28,144 nucleotides of DNA, taken from assembly GCA_026713345.1 (NCBI GenBank), contig JAPOOQ010000153.1:1-28144 (forward strand). The letters run 5' to 3'. Shown in pieces: positions 15,329 through 23,094 of this stretch; the first letter of the stretch is position 1; the number at the start of each line of letters is the position of its first letter. Origin of the DNA: Gemmatimonadota bacterium (GTDB taxonomy: Bacteria; Gemmatimonadota; Gemmatimonadetes; Longimicrobiales; Gaopeijiaceae). A program made the translations under genes and the position numbers. Below the pieces are notes generated by a model. The model saw nothing but the letters and a program-made list of their open reading frames with translations. It searched no databases and was not told the DNA's origin.

Positions 15329-17593
15329 CTACAGCAACTCCTCCGGGATCCCCAACGCGTCCACCAGCTCCAGCCCGCGCCGCGCCAGCTTGCGACACAG
15401 CTTGTTGACCTCGCGGCGCAAGGCTTCGCTCTTGGGCGGCTCGAAGTACCCCGTCTCCAGGTACCAGGCGCGGTGCGCTTCCAGCGTGGCGAGGCCGAAC
15501 AGCGCGATGACCTCGCTGATGAGCGATTTGCCCGCTAAATCGTGCATTTCCCGCAGCGCCGCAACGGAAGTCGAAAGCAGGGCGCAGTCCGCGTAGGCCC
15601 GTGCAAAGGTGATGAGGTGGTCCTGGCAGGCGTTGACGGCTTCGAAGCTGTCCATGCCCTCGTCCAGGCGATGTTTCAGGCGCCGGGCCGCGGAGCGCAT
15701 GAGCCGCTGTTCGCGGTAGCGCAGCGCAGAAAGCTGAAAATCGAAGTCGGCGAGGTGGTCGGGGTCGGTGCGGCGCTTGACTACGGGGTTCATGTCCGCC
15801 AGGCGGGTGCCCGCGAGTTCGGCCAGGTACCGTGCCATGCCCCACATGCTTAGGTCGCCCATATCGCGCCGGAAGCGTGACAGTCGGCCCTTGGCGACGA
15901 GCTGCAGCAACACCGGGTTGGCGCCCTCGAAGGTGGTGAAGACGTCGGTGTCCGCCTTCATCCGGGCGAACCGGCTCTCTGCGAGGTAGCCCAGACCGCC
16001 GCAGGCTTCGCGGCAGGCCTGCAGGGTGCGCAGTGCGTGGCGGGACGTGACGGCCTTGAGCGCGGCGGCGCGGACTTCCAGCTCGCGGCGGTCGGTGTCG
16101 GGATCGGCGAAGCGCCGCACGAGGTCGCGAAGCGCGAAGGTGGTGGCGAAGGAGGTGGCGAGGCGGGGGAGGAGTTCGCGCTGGAGCGCCAGGTAGTCGA
16201 GGATGGGGACTTCCGTGCCGCCGGCGGGTCCGAACTGGCGCCGTCCGGCCGCGTAGCGCAGCGCGATCGCCAGCGCCTTCTTCGCCACCGTGTGGGAGGC
16301 GGCCGCGATGCTGATCCGGCCCGCGACCAGCGTGCCGAGCATGGTGAAGAAACGGCGCCCCGCGCTCGGGATCGGACTCTCGTATTCGCCGTCCGGGGTG
16401 ATCCGGGCGAAGCGGTCCAGGAGCGCGTCCGGCCCAACGCGCACGTCTTCGAACCAGATGCGCCCGTTGTCGACCCCGTTCAGCCCCTGCTTCGGCCCGC
16501 AATCCTCGATCCTGATGCCGGGTGCGATGTTTCCGTGCTCGTCGCGGAGGCGGACCAGGAATGCGTGGACGCCGTGGTCCCGGGTCCCGGCGCGCAGCCG
16601 CGCGAAGACGGTGGCCATCCGGCCGTGCAGCGCCGCGTTGCCGATGTAGTCCTTGCGCGCGTCGTCGTCCGGGGTGGTGATGACGAACCCGCCGGTCTCG
16701 GGATCGTGGTCTGCGGTGGTGCGGAGGTCGCGCACGTTGGAGCCGTGCCCGGTTTCGGTCATCGCGTAGCAGCCGGGCAGGGCGAGGGTGGCGATGCGGT
16801 GGAGGTGGCGGTGGTGGTGCTTTTCCGTCCCGAGCTGCGCGATGCTGCCCCCGAAGAGCCCGAACTGCACGCCGTACTTCACGAGCACGCTGAGGTCACC
16901 CAGGGCGAGCTCCTCGAAGGCGGCCACGGCTGCGGCCGGTTCCCCCTCGCCACCGAACTCGCGCGGGTAGGAGATCGCGCCCAGCCCCTCCTCGGCCAGA
17001 ACTCTGACCGCGGCCAGGGTGCGCTCGCGGTACTCGGCGCGCGGCATCTCGTCCGGCATGCGCATCTCGGGACGCCCCAGCACGGCCCGCACCCGAGCGC
17101 GGACCTCGGGGTAGTCGCCCTGCAGGATCGCCGCGACCTCCTTCGCGGCGCGGGACCGGGCCGGCGCCCCCCGGACCGCGGGCACCGCCATCCCCTCCAC
17201 CCGGGTCAGTTCGCGGAGCGCCTCGGCCCCGGCCACTCCCAGCGCCAGTTCCAGCTGGACCAGCGTGGCAAGTGCGTCGGCGCGCCACGATGCGACCCGT
17301 CCCGCCATTGACACGCCCGCCATGGCGAGGGTCCGACTGTCGCCCTTGCCGTCCCGGAGCTTCTCCAGCGCGGCGCCGTACACCGCGGGCGAGGGGGGGA
17401 GCGCGGGGTCGAGCCAGTCGAGCACCCGGGATCGCCCTTCGGCCGTCATCCACCCGGCCTTGTCCAGTGCGCGGCTGACCGCGCTCAACTCGGCGTCCTC
17501 CATGAGCCCGTCGGCCCAGACGGCGCAAAGCACCGGCAGGAAGGCCAGGAAGGTCCGGTCGTCGGAGATGGCGGGGGTGCGGGCAGCGGGCAT
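15329..17593 (-). CDS. Acyl-CoA oxidase/dehydrogenase-like flavoprotein with an N-terminal helical domain
   Basis: Predicted FAD enzyme introducing the alpha-beta double bond into an acyl-CoA. The core resembles acyl-CoA oxidases: YAMTETGHGSNV (276-287, flavin/substrate loop), KQGLNGVDNGRIWFEDVRVG, 'GRISIAAASHTVAKKALAIA', ACGGLGYLAESRF (530-542), and FTTFEGANPVLLQLVAKG with the catalytic-type Glu556. A long helical C-terminal part of about 180 residues follows. Residues about 11-130 form a separate helical domain ('FLAFLPVLCAVWADGLMEDAELSAVSRAL') that resembles TerB/DnaJ-associated helical domains rather than ACAD sequence. The start is the ATG at 17593; an in-frame GTG at 17644 is less likely. 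Whether it is an oxidase (using O2) or a dehydrogenase (using ETF) cannot be read from sequence alone. Confidence 0.82.
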   Translation of the reverse strand: MPAARTPAISDDRTFLAFLPVLCAVWADGLMEDAELSAVSRALDKAGWMTAEGRSRVLDWLDPALPPSPAVYGAALEKLRDGKGDSRTLAMAGVSMAGRVASWRADALATLVQLELALGVAGAEALRELTRVEGMAVPAVRGAPARSRAAKEVAAILQGDYPEVRARVRAVLGRPEMRMPDEMPRAEYRERTLAAVRVLAEEGLGAISYPREFGGEGEPAAAVAAFEELALGDLSVLVKYGVQFGLFGGSIAQLGTEKHHHRHLHRIATLALPGCYAMTETGHGSNVRDLRTTADHDPETGGFVITTPDDDARKDYIGNAALHGRMATVFARLRAGTRDHGVHAFLVRLRDEHGNIAPGIRIEDCGPKQGLNGVDNGRIWFEDVRVGPDALLDRFARITPDGEYESPIPSAGRRFFTMLGTLVAGRISIAAASHTVAKKALAIALRYAAGRRQFGPAGGTEVPILDYLALQRELLPRLATSFATTFALRDLVRRFADPDTDRRELEVRAAALKAVTSRHALRTLQACREACGGLGYLAESRFARMKADTDVFTTFEGANPVLLQLVAKGRLSRFRRDMGDLSMWGMARYLAELAGTRLADMNPVVKRRTDPDHLADFDFQLSALRYREQRLMRSAARRLKHRLDEGMDSFEAVNACQDHLITFARAYADCALLSTSVAALREMHDLAGKSLISEVIALFGLATLEAHRAWYLETGYFEPPKSEALRREVNKLCRKLARRGLELVDALGIPEELL

Positions 17594-17734
17594 GTTCGAA
17601 AGATACCGCGTTCGGCGGGCCGCCCCTTGATAATCCGCCGCCACTCTGGCAAAGTCGGTTTCCCCGTGGTGGGGCGCGGCACCGGGGCGCGTCCCTGATT
17701 CGCATCCCCTTTCCCGACAAAAAAAAGACCGCCG

Positions 17735-18271
17735 ATGGCTTCACGAACACGCGCAGCTGATCCGCTGATGGACCCCCCGCTCGTCGGCGTGATCATGGGT
17801 TCCCGCAGCGACTGGGACACCATGAGACACGCCGCCGAAACCCTGGAGGCGCTGGAGATCCCGCATGAGGTGCGGGTGGTCTCGGCGCACCGCACGCCGG
17901 ACCTGCTCTTCGAGTATGCGGCGGCGGCCGAGGGACGCGGGCTCGAGGTGATCATCGCCGGAGCCGGGGGGGCGGCGCACCTGCCCGGGATGGTGGCGGC
18001 CAAGACCGTGCTTCCCGTGCTCGGCGTCCCGGTGCAGTCCAGGGCGCTCAAGGGGATGGACTCGCTGCTGTCGATCGTGCAGATGCCGGGGGGCGTGCCG
18101 GTGGGAACCCTCGCGATCGGCGTGGCGGGGGCGACCAACGCGGCGCTCTTGGCCGCGCGGATCCTGGGGACGTCCCGTCCGGCGATTCGAAGAGCCGTTC
18201 ACGACTACGCCCGCGCCCGCACCGACGCGGTCCTCGCCGACCGCGACCCGAGCGTCCCGCCGCCGCAGTGA
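17735..18271 (+). CDS. purE: N5-carboxyaminoimidazole ribonucleotide mutase
   Basis: Moves the carboxyl group of N5-CAIR to give CAIR in purine synthesis. Class I PurE features are clear: VGVIMGSRSDWDTM, VVSAHRTPDLL, IIAGAGGAAHLPGMVAA and VLGVPVQS. The 178-aa length is typical, with a short N-terminal extension. ATG at 17735 follows an A-rich run with AAAGA; an internal ATG at 17768 is also possible and would still include the whole domain. The GTGA overlap with purK and the need for N5-CAIR as substrate make this the PurE/PurK two-step system. Confidence 0.95.
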   Translation: MASRTRAADPLMDPPLVGVIMGSRSDWDTMRHAAETLEALEIPHEVRVVSAHRTPDLLFEYAAAAEGRGLEVIIAGAGGAAHLPGMVAAKTVLPVLGVPVQSRALKGMDSLLSIVQMPGGVPVGTLAIGVAGATNAALLAARILGTSRPAIRRAVHDYARARTDAVLADRDPSVPPPQ

Positions 18272-19386
18272 GGGTCGGGGTACTGGGCGGCGGGCAGCTC
18301 GCCCGTATGCTCGCCCTCGAGGGGATCCCGCTGGGGCACCGGTTCACGGTGCTGGAGGGGGCGCCCGACCCGCCCGCCGGGGTGGCGAGCACGGTGGTGG
18401 CCGCCGCGTACGACGACCCGGATGGGCTGGCTGCGGTGGCGGCAGCGGCCGACGTGGTGACGTACGAGTTCGAGAACGTCCCGGCCGGGAGCGCCGCCTA
18501 CCTGGCCGCGCGTCTCCCCGCGCTGCCGCCTCCCGGAGCGCTGCAGGTCGCCCAGGACCGCCTTGCCGAGAAACGGATGTTCTGCGAGCTGGGGATCCCC
18601 ACCGCGCCGTTTCACCCGGTCGACGGACCTGAAGATGTCGATGAGGCGGTAGCCGTGACGGGGCTTCCGGCCGTGATCAAGACGCGCCGGCTCGGGTATG
18701 ACGGGAAGGGGCAGGTGGTCGCGCGTTCGCGGGGCGAGGTGGAGGCCGCGGTCGAGAGGCTCGGAGCCGGGCTGATCGCGGAGAGCTTCGTCGCGTTCGA
18801 CAAGGAACTGAGTGTGTTGGCCGCAGCCGGGCGGGAGGGGGGGCGGGCCTTCTATCCGCTAACGGAGAACCACCACCGGGAGGGCATCCTGAGAGTGAGC
18901 TACGCCCCGGCCCCCGGCCTCACGCCGTCCCTCCAGTCGGAAGCCGAACGGCTGGCCGGCCTCGTGCTTGACCGGCTGGACTACGTCGGCGTGCTCGCCA
19001 TCGAGCTCTTCGAAGTCGGAGGCCGTCTCCTCGCGAACGAGATGGCGCCGCGGGTCCACAATTCGGGACACTGGACGCTGGACGGCGCCGACGCCAGCCA
19101 GTTCGAGAACCACATCCGCGCGGTCACGGGAATGCCGCTGGCCACGCCGCGCGTGCCCGGCCCGGCGGCGATGGTGAACATCATCGGCGAACTTCCCGAC
19201 CCCGGCGCGGTGGCCGCAATCCCCGGCGCGCACCTGCATCTCTACGACAAGGCGCCGCGGCCCGGCCGCAAGATCGGCCACATCAACGTCACCGGTCCCG
19301 ACGAGGCGACGGTCATGCGCACCGTCGCCCGGGTGTGGGAACTCCTCCCCGGTGCCGGGGAGCTCCCCCGCGCGACCGGCTGGTAG
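18268..19386 (+). CDS. purK: N5-carboxyaminoimidazole ribonucleotide synthase
   Basis: ATP-grasp enzyme that carboxylates AIR with bicarbonate to N5-CAIR, which PurE then rearranges. The N-terminus RVGVLGGGQLARMLALEG is the PurK signature. ATP-grasp blocks follow: 'VTYEFENVP', 'DRLAEKRMFCELGIPTAPF', AVIKTRRLGYDGKGQ, 'FDKELSVLAAAGREG', and 'EMAPRVHNSGHWTLDGADASQFENH'. The 372-aa length is normal. The GTG start overlaps the purE stop (GTGA). Downstream, 96 bp separate it from greA; that gap holds a short CGAAGCTTCG palindrome but no clear terminator. Confidence 0.96.
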   Translation: MRVGVLGGGQLARMLALEGIPLGHRFTVLEGAPDPPAGVASTVVAAAYDDPDGLAAVAAAADVVTYEFENVPAGSAAYLAARLPALPPPGALQVAQDRLAEKRMFCELGIPTAPFHPVDGPEDVDEAVAVTGLPAVIKTRRLGYDGKGQVVARSRGEVEAAVERLGAGLIAESFVAFDKELSVLAAAGREGGRAFYPLTENHHREGILRVSYAPAPGLTPSLQSEAERLAGLVLDRLDYVGVLAIELFEVGGRLLANEMAPRVHNSGHWTLDGADASQFENHIRAVTGMPLATPRVPGPAAMVNIIGELPDPGAVAAIPGAHLHLYDKAPRPGRKIGHINVTGPDEATVMRTVARVWELLPGAGELPRATGW

Positions 19387-19482
19387 CGACCGCCTGGCCC
19401 ACGAAGCTTCGCGCGGGACTCCACCTCCCGCCCATCCCCCTCCACCATTAGCTTTCCGGCTCTATCCAACGGAGCAAACATC

Positions 19483-19965
19483 ATGCTTGAAGAAATAAAG
19501 GCCCGCATCTCGGAAGAGGTCGAAGCGCTGACCCGCGAGCTCAACATCGAGTTGCCGGACCGGATCCGGAAGGCGGTCGAACTCGGGGATCTGAAGGAGA
19601 ACTCGGAATACAAGTCGGCCCTGGAGCGGCAGCAGTTCGTGCAGGCCCGAATCGGGCACCTGGCCTGGAGAATGTCCGAAATCTCCAAAATCAACGTGAA
19701 GGACATCCCCGCGGACCGGGTGGGCTTCGGGTCGACGGTGCGGGTTCTGAATCTGGCCACGCAAGACGAGACGACCTTCAAGATCGTCGCCGGCGACTAC
19801 ATCGACCTGGACGCAGGCCACATTTCGCTGGAATCACCGATCGGCCAAGGGTTGCTCGGCGCCCGCCAGGGAGACGACGTGAACGTCCGCCTGCCCGCCG
19901 GAGAAAGACGTTTTCGAATCATGGAACTGCAGACTCTGCCGCAGCAGCTGGACCAGGGAGAATAG
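19483..19965 (+). CDS. greA: Transcription elongation factor GreA/GreB family
   Basis: Rescues backtracked RNA polymerase by stimulating transcript cleavage through the secondary channel. The N-terminal coiled coil carries the acidic tip GDLKENSEY (35-43), where Asp36 and Glu39 match the catalytic acidic pair of GreA. The C-terminal FKBP-like domain contains 'SPIGQGLLGARQGDDVNVRLPAGERRF'. At 160 aa it is family-sized. The interdomain part reads 'SEISKINVKDIPADRVGFGSTVRV'. The ATG at 19483 has GGAG about 10 nt upstream. It has its own 96-bp upstream gap and converges with the Ig-like lipoprotein gene. GreA is more likely than GreB from the tip sequence, but paralogues exist in many phyla. Confidence 0.88.
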   Translation: MLEEIKARISEEVEALTRELNIELPDRIRKAVELGDLKENSEYKSALERQQFVQARIGHLAWRMSEISKINVKDIPADRVGFGSTVRVLNLATQDETTFKIVAGDYIDLDAGHISLESPIGQGLLGARQGDDVNVRLPAGERRFRIMELQTLPQQLDQGE

Positions 19966-19979
19966 CCGACGCGGTCGGC
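19965..19979. terminator. Small hairpin in a convergent gap (weak terminator candidate)
   Basis: GCCGAC-GCG-GTCGGC forms a perfect 6-bp stem with a 3-nt loop, starting at the greA stop codon and 5 nt before the end of the opposing gene. There is no T-tract on either side, so intrinsic termination would be weak; it is reported as a candidate only. Confidence 0.3.
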
Positions 19980-19984
19980 GTCCG

Positions 19985-20416
19985 TCACTTTCCACCCTCT
20001 CCGGGGCGCGGGGGCTCCGGATTCACTGTGAGAGAGCCTTCCATTGCGGTGCGGCCCGACGCGGCGCGGATCGTTGCGGTGCCGGGTCCCGTTGCCGTTG
20101 CCAGCCCCGAGTCTTGACCGATCTCGGCCACACCGGACCGGGTCGTGGACCAGGTCACCTTGGCATCGGGAATTTCATTTCCCCGCTGGTCCCACACCCG
20201 TGCCTCGAACTGCTGCTGGTCCCCAATGGCCGTCAGCGTGGCAATCTGGGGCGTAAAGATTATGCTCCCGGGTATCGGGGGAGAAGGCTCGAGTGGCATC
20301 GGGACGTCGCTGCCACCACAACCGGCTACATAGAGGACGACCAGGAAGAGCAGGGTTGACCAGGGCGCCAAGGCGTCAATGGCCAATACTGTATTGTTTG
20401 CTTTACGAAATGTCAT
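19985..20416 (-). CDS. Small lipoprotein with one BIG2 Ig-like domain
   Basis: A 143-aa predicted lipoprotein. Hydrophobic 'WSTLLFLVVLY' ends in the lipobox VAGC (Cys33), then a Pro-rich linker and a single bacterial Ig-like (BIG2) domain: 'ATLTAIGDQQQFEARVWDQRG', 'VTWSTTRSGVAEI', 'GLATATGPGTATIRAAS'. The domain closely resembles the first Ig domain of the next gene (20466-23090), suggesting duplication; nothing follows it here, so the protein looks like a stand-alone module or a truncated copy. The predicted ATG at 20416 and the positively charged N-terminus (MTFRKANNTV) are encoded by repeat copy C. The only GGAGG is about 20 nt upstream, so the start is uncertain; a TTG at 20386 is an alternative. 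Confidence 0.65.
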   Translation of the reverse strand: MTFRKANNTVLAIDALAPWSTLLFLVVLYVAGCGGSDVPMPLEPSPPIPGSIIFTPQIATLTAIGDQQQFEARVWDQRGNEIPDAKVTWSTTRSGVAEIGQDSGLATATGPGTATIRAASGRTAMEGSLTVNPEPPRPGEGGK

Positions 20417-20427
20417 GTTTACTTTAC
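20386..20427 (-). repeat. Tandem 21-bp repeat, copy C
   Basis: On the reverse strand, GTAAAG begins at 20427 and again at 20406, exactly 21 bp apart, and both units fit GTAAAG-N3-ACA-N2-ACA-N4. It agrees with copy A at 36 of 42 positions and has the same unit order. It overlaps the start codon and first ten codons of the Ig-like lipoprotein gene. Confidence 0.85.
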
Positions 20428-20465
20428 CATTCCTGCCTCCAAGAGGCTCCGGTGGATTGATCCCC

Positions 20466-23090
20466 CTAAAACTCCGGCGGCTTCGCGATCCGCGCCACGA
20501 TCACCGAGATCTCCGGTTCCACGGTCACGCGGAACACCGCCCGGGCCCCCGCCTCCATCGCTTCGAAGTCCAGGACGCGGACGCCGTTCGACGTGACGCT
20601 CCCGTCGAACCGCTGATCCTCGCCCAGCATCGCAGCCGCCATCGCCGAGAAGTCGTCGTCCCCCGTCAGCGTTTTCGGCCAGGGGTAGCGCCCCGGTGGG
20701 TCGGGGTTGATGAAGATCTCGGTGGTGGTGGGGAAGTCGTAGGACAGGAAGCGAGGGGTGGCGTCATCGGTGAGCACGTCCTCGGACCCCGCAACCGTCA
20801 TCGCGACGGCGTGGCCGTGGAGCAATTCGGCCATCGTCATGCCCGTCACTTCCTCGATCCCCTCGATCCCCGGCACGGTGAGCGAGTCGTTGAGCGCCGT
20901 CACGAGCGCTTCGTCGGCGGCCATGTCCATCCCCGCGCTGCCGCCCACCACCCAGTCGCGCAGGAAGCGGTGGAAGTGCCAGCCGCTGCCGTACTCATGG
21001 CCCTGGTCGTTGGGCCTGAAGGTGATGCCGTTCGGGTCCGGGGAGAACGCCAGCACGGTGCGGGACATCATGTTCAATACGCCATAGAACTCGGGTCCGG
21101 TCTCCCGGAGAGCCACCCGCATGGTATCTCCGTAGGCCCGTTCACCCGCAGCGGGTCCCCCTGCGCGCTCCCAGGCCAGCCGCGAACTCATCTCTTTCGC
21201 GATCTCGGCAGTGCCCTCCTCGATCCAGAGGGGGTGAAAAACCTCGTCACCGGTCCTCGAGCCGCGCCGCCGGTGGCTTACGACCCGCTTGTACAGGGAG
21301 CTGACGTGCTTGACCTCGTGCACCAGCGCCGAGAGCGCCCAGTACCGGTCGTTGTCGAAGTCGAAGCCGCCGGCACTCATGTGGACGAGCTCCGTCTCGT
21401 TCGATGCGGCGCATTGCGTTGCGGGGAAGGTCATGTCCCCGGACCAGACGAATGCCTGCACGCCCCCCAGGGTGGGATCCACGAGAAGCGCAATCTTGCC
21501 GTCGCCGTTGACATCGCTGACCCCGCCGAAGTAGCGCTCGATGATCTCCTTGCCGTGTTCGGAGTAGAAGTCGATGATCCGGTTCGCGTTTTCCACCGAG
21601 ACGGGTGCCTGGGCCTCGACGGACTCGTAGACGATGAAGTCGTCGTTCTCTGCGATCACGTCGGCGACCACAGTCGTGTCGATCGTGCAGCGGCTTCCGC
21701 CGTCGCCCCGGTTGTAGAGCTTGAAGGTGACGGGGGTCGCCGCAGTCCTTTGCGCCTGGACGGCAGGGCGGTCCGGCAGGATTTCAAGCGGACCGCGCGC
21801 CATCATCTCCTGCATCAGCTCCGCTTCCTGACGCCGTATCTCCCGGTGCAGCCGTTCGTTGGCTTGTTCGATCTCAAGCAGCTCCGACCACGCCGCCGAC
21901 GCTGCGGCCCAGTCCTGGTCGACTTCAGCCGGCCGGCGGGGCCCGCGCTCGGCCACGGCGGGACGGAATGCCGCCGCCTGTCCCGGAAGCGGCTCCATCC
22001 GGAGGTCGGCCTGCCAGCTCGCCTGCCGTGCGGCATTGAGCCCCGCGAAGGTCACCCGGTAGTAGGCTTCGGCCTCGTCCGCGATTACCAGGAACCCGCA
22101 CGGTTCCAGCGCCTCCGGATCAACGGTCGTCACATCCCCCACCGCCAGCCCCAGCGGCGCGTCGCAAACACGCAACCCGAAGGTGGTCGTGGTGTCTCTG
22201 CCGTTCGAGTCGGTCACCCGTATCTCCACCTCCGACACGCCGGCGTCTGCGGGCGTTCCCCGGATCCGGCCGTCGGTGGTGATCTCCAGCCCCGTCGGGA
22301 GCGCCGCCTTCTCCGCGAGGCTCCAGACGTACCCCATGCGCGAGCCCCCCTTTGCCGACAGCTCGGTCAGGTAGTCCAGCGTTGCCCGTCCCCAGGCGAG
22401 CGAGTCGGTGAGGATCTCCAGCGGCGGTTCGACCGCGGTGACCGCGAATTCGGCCGCCAGCTCGGATACGGTCGCGCTGAGCGTCTGAATGGAGTCTTCG
22501 CCCATCGTCCACTCGGTCCGCGCCTCACCGTCCGGGTCGGTATTCGCCGACTCGGGGAACACGGACCCGCCCCCGGAGGTGACCTGGAAGGCGACGGCGA
22601 TCCCACGCGCGGGGTGACCGTTCGCGTCCAGCACCCGGACGGCGGGGGACACTGCCAGCGCCTCGCCGAAGTACCCCTGCTCGCCGTCACCCTGGGTCTT
22701 CTCCAGCGCCTTGGGCAACTGCACGACCTCCAGCATCGCCTCGCCGCTGACCCTCTGGGCCACCGCGCGGATACCCGCCGTCCCGGGCCCGGTGGCGGTG
22801 GCCAGCCCCGTCGCGCGATCTACTTCGGCAACTCCCGGCTGCGTGCTCGACCAGGTGACGGTTACGCCGGACATCGCGCGTCCCCGCTGGTCCAGCACCT
22901 GGGCCGTGTACTGCTGCTGGTCCCCGACGGCGTTCAGCGTGACGGAGGCCGGTGTGATGGTCACGGTCGTGGGCGTGGCGGGGGGTTCGGGGGGCATGGG
23001 GTCGCCGTCGCCGCCGCCGCAGCCGGCGAGGGCGAGGAGGGCAGCCAGGCAGCCACTGGACCGGACCCACGCAGCATTCGAGCGTCGCAT
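20466..23090 (-). CDS. Multidomain Ig-like lipoprotein with a HExxH metallopeptidase-like domain
   Basis: An 874-aa predicted lipoprotein with lipobox LAGC (Cys24) after 'CLAALLALAG'. Domains in order: a Pro-rich linker; a BIG2 Ig-like domain (about 43-125); a second Ig/BIG1-like domain (about 140-220, 'VRVLDANGHPARGIAVAFQVTSGGGS' pattern); a putative-Ig (He_PIG-like) domain (about 225-310, 'GLEITTDGRIRGTPADAG'); a helical, charged segment (about 395-432); and a peptidase-like domain from about 450. The last has DVNGDGKIALLVDP, the zinc motif HEVKH (591-595) and a downstream EEGTAE (624-629) that could give the third ligand, resembling M30 (hyicolysin)-type gluzincins. Cell-surface or periplasmic proteolysis is inferred. 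It is preceded by the PQQ-fusion gene with a 4-bp gap (same strand), so the two are likely co-transcribed. Confidence 0.78.
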   Translation of the reverse strand: MRRSNAAWVRSSGCLAALLALAGCGGGDGDPMPPEPPATPTTVTITPASVTLNAVGDQQQYTAQVLDQRGRAMSGVTVTWSSTQPGVAEVDRATGLATATGPGTAGIRAVAQRVSGEAMLEVVQLPKALEKTQGDGEQGYFGEALAVSPAVRVLDANGHPARGIAVAFQVTSGGGSVFPESANTDPDGEARTEWTMGEDSIQTLSATVSELAAEFAVTAVEPPLEILTDSLAWGRATLDYLTELSAKGGSRMGYVWSLAEKAALPTGLEITTDGRIRGTPADAGVSEVEIRVTDSNGRDTTTTFGLRVCDAPLGLAVGDVTTVDPEALEPCGFLVIADEAEAYYRVTFAGLNAARQASWQADLRMEPLPGQAAAFRPAVAERGPRRPAEVDQDWAAASAAWSELLEIEQANERLHREIRRQEAELMQEMMARGPLEILPDRPAVQAQRTAATPVTFKLYNRGDGGSRCTIDTTVVADVIAENDDFIVYESVEAQAPVSVENANRIIDFYSEHGKEIIERYFGGVSDVNGDGKIALLVDPTLGGVQAFVWSGDMTFPATQCAASNETELVHMSAGGFDFDNDRYWALSALVHEVKHVSSLYKRVVSHRRRGSRTGDEVFHPLWIEEGTAEIAKEMSSRLAWERAGGPAAGERAYGDTMRVALRETGPEFYGVLNMMSRTVLAFSPDPNGITFRPNDQGHEYGSGWHFHRFLRDWVVGGSAGMDMAADEALVTALNDSLTVPGIEGIEEVTGMTMAELLHGHAVAMTVAGSEDVLTDDATPRFLSYDFPTTTEIFINPDPPGRYPWPKTLTGDDDFSAMAAAMLGEDQRFDGSVTSNGVRVLDFEAMEAGARAVFRVTVEPEISVIVARIAKPPEF

Positions 23091-23094
23091 TCCG

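Noticed and set aside
20255..20275. GTAAAG word in the Ig-like lipoprotein as another repeat copy
   Set aside because: No ACA words at the required spacing and no partner unit 21 bp away; it fits normal coding sequence.
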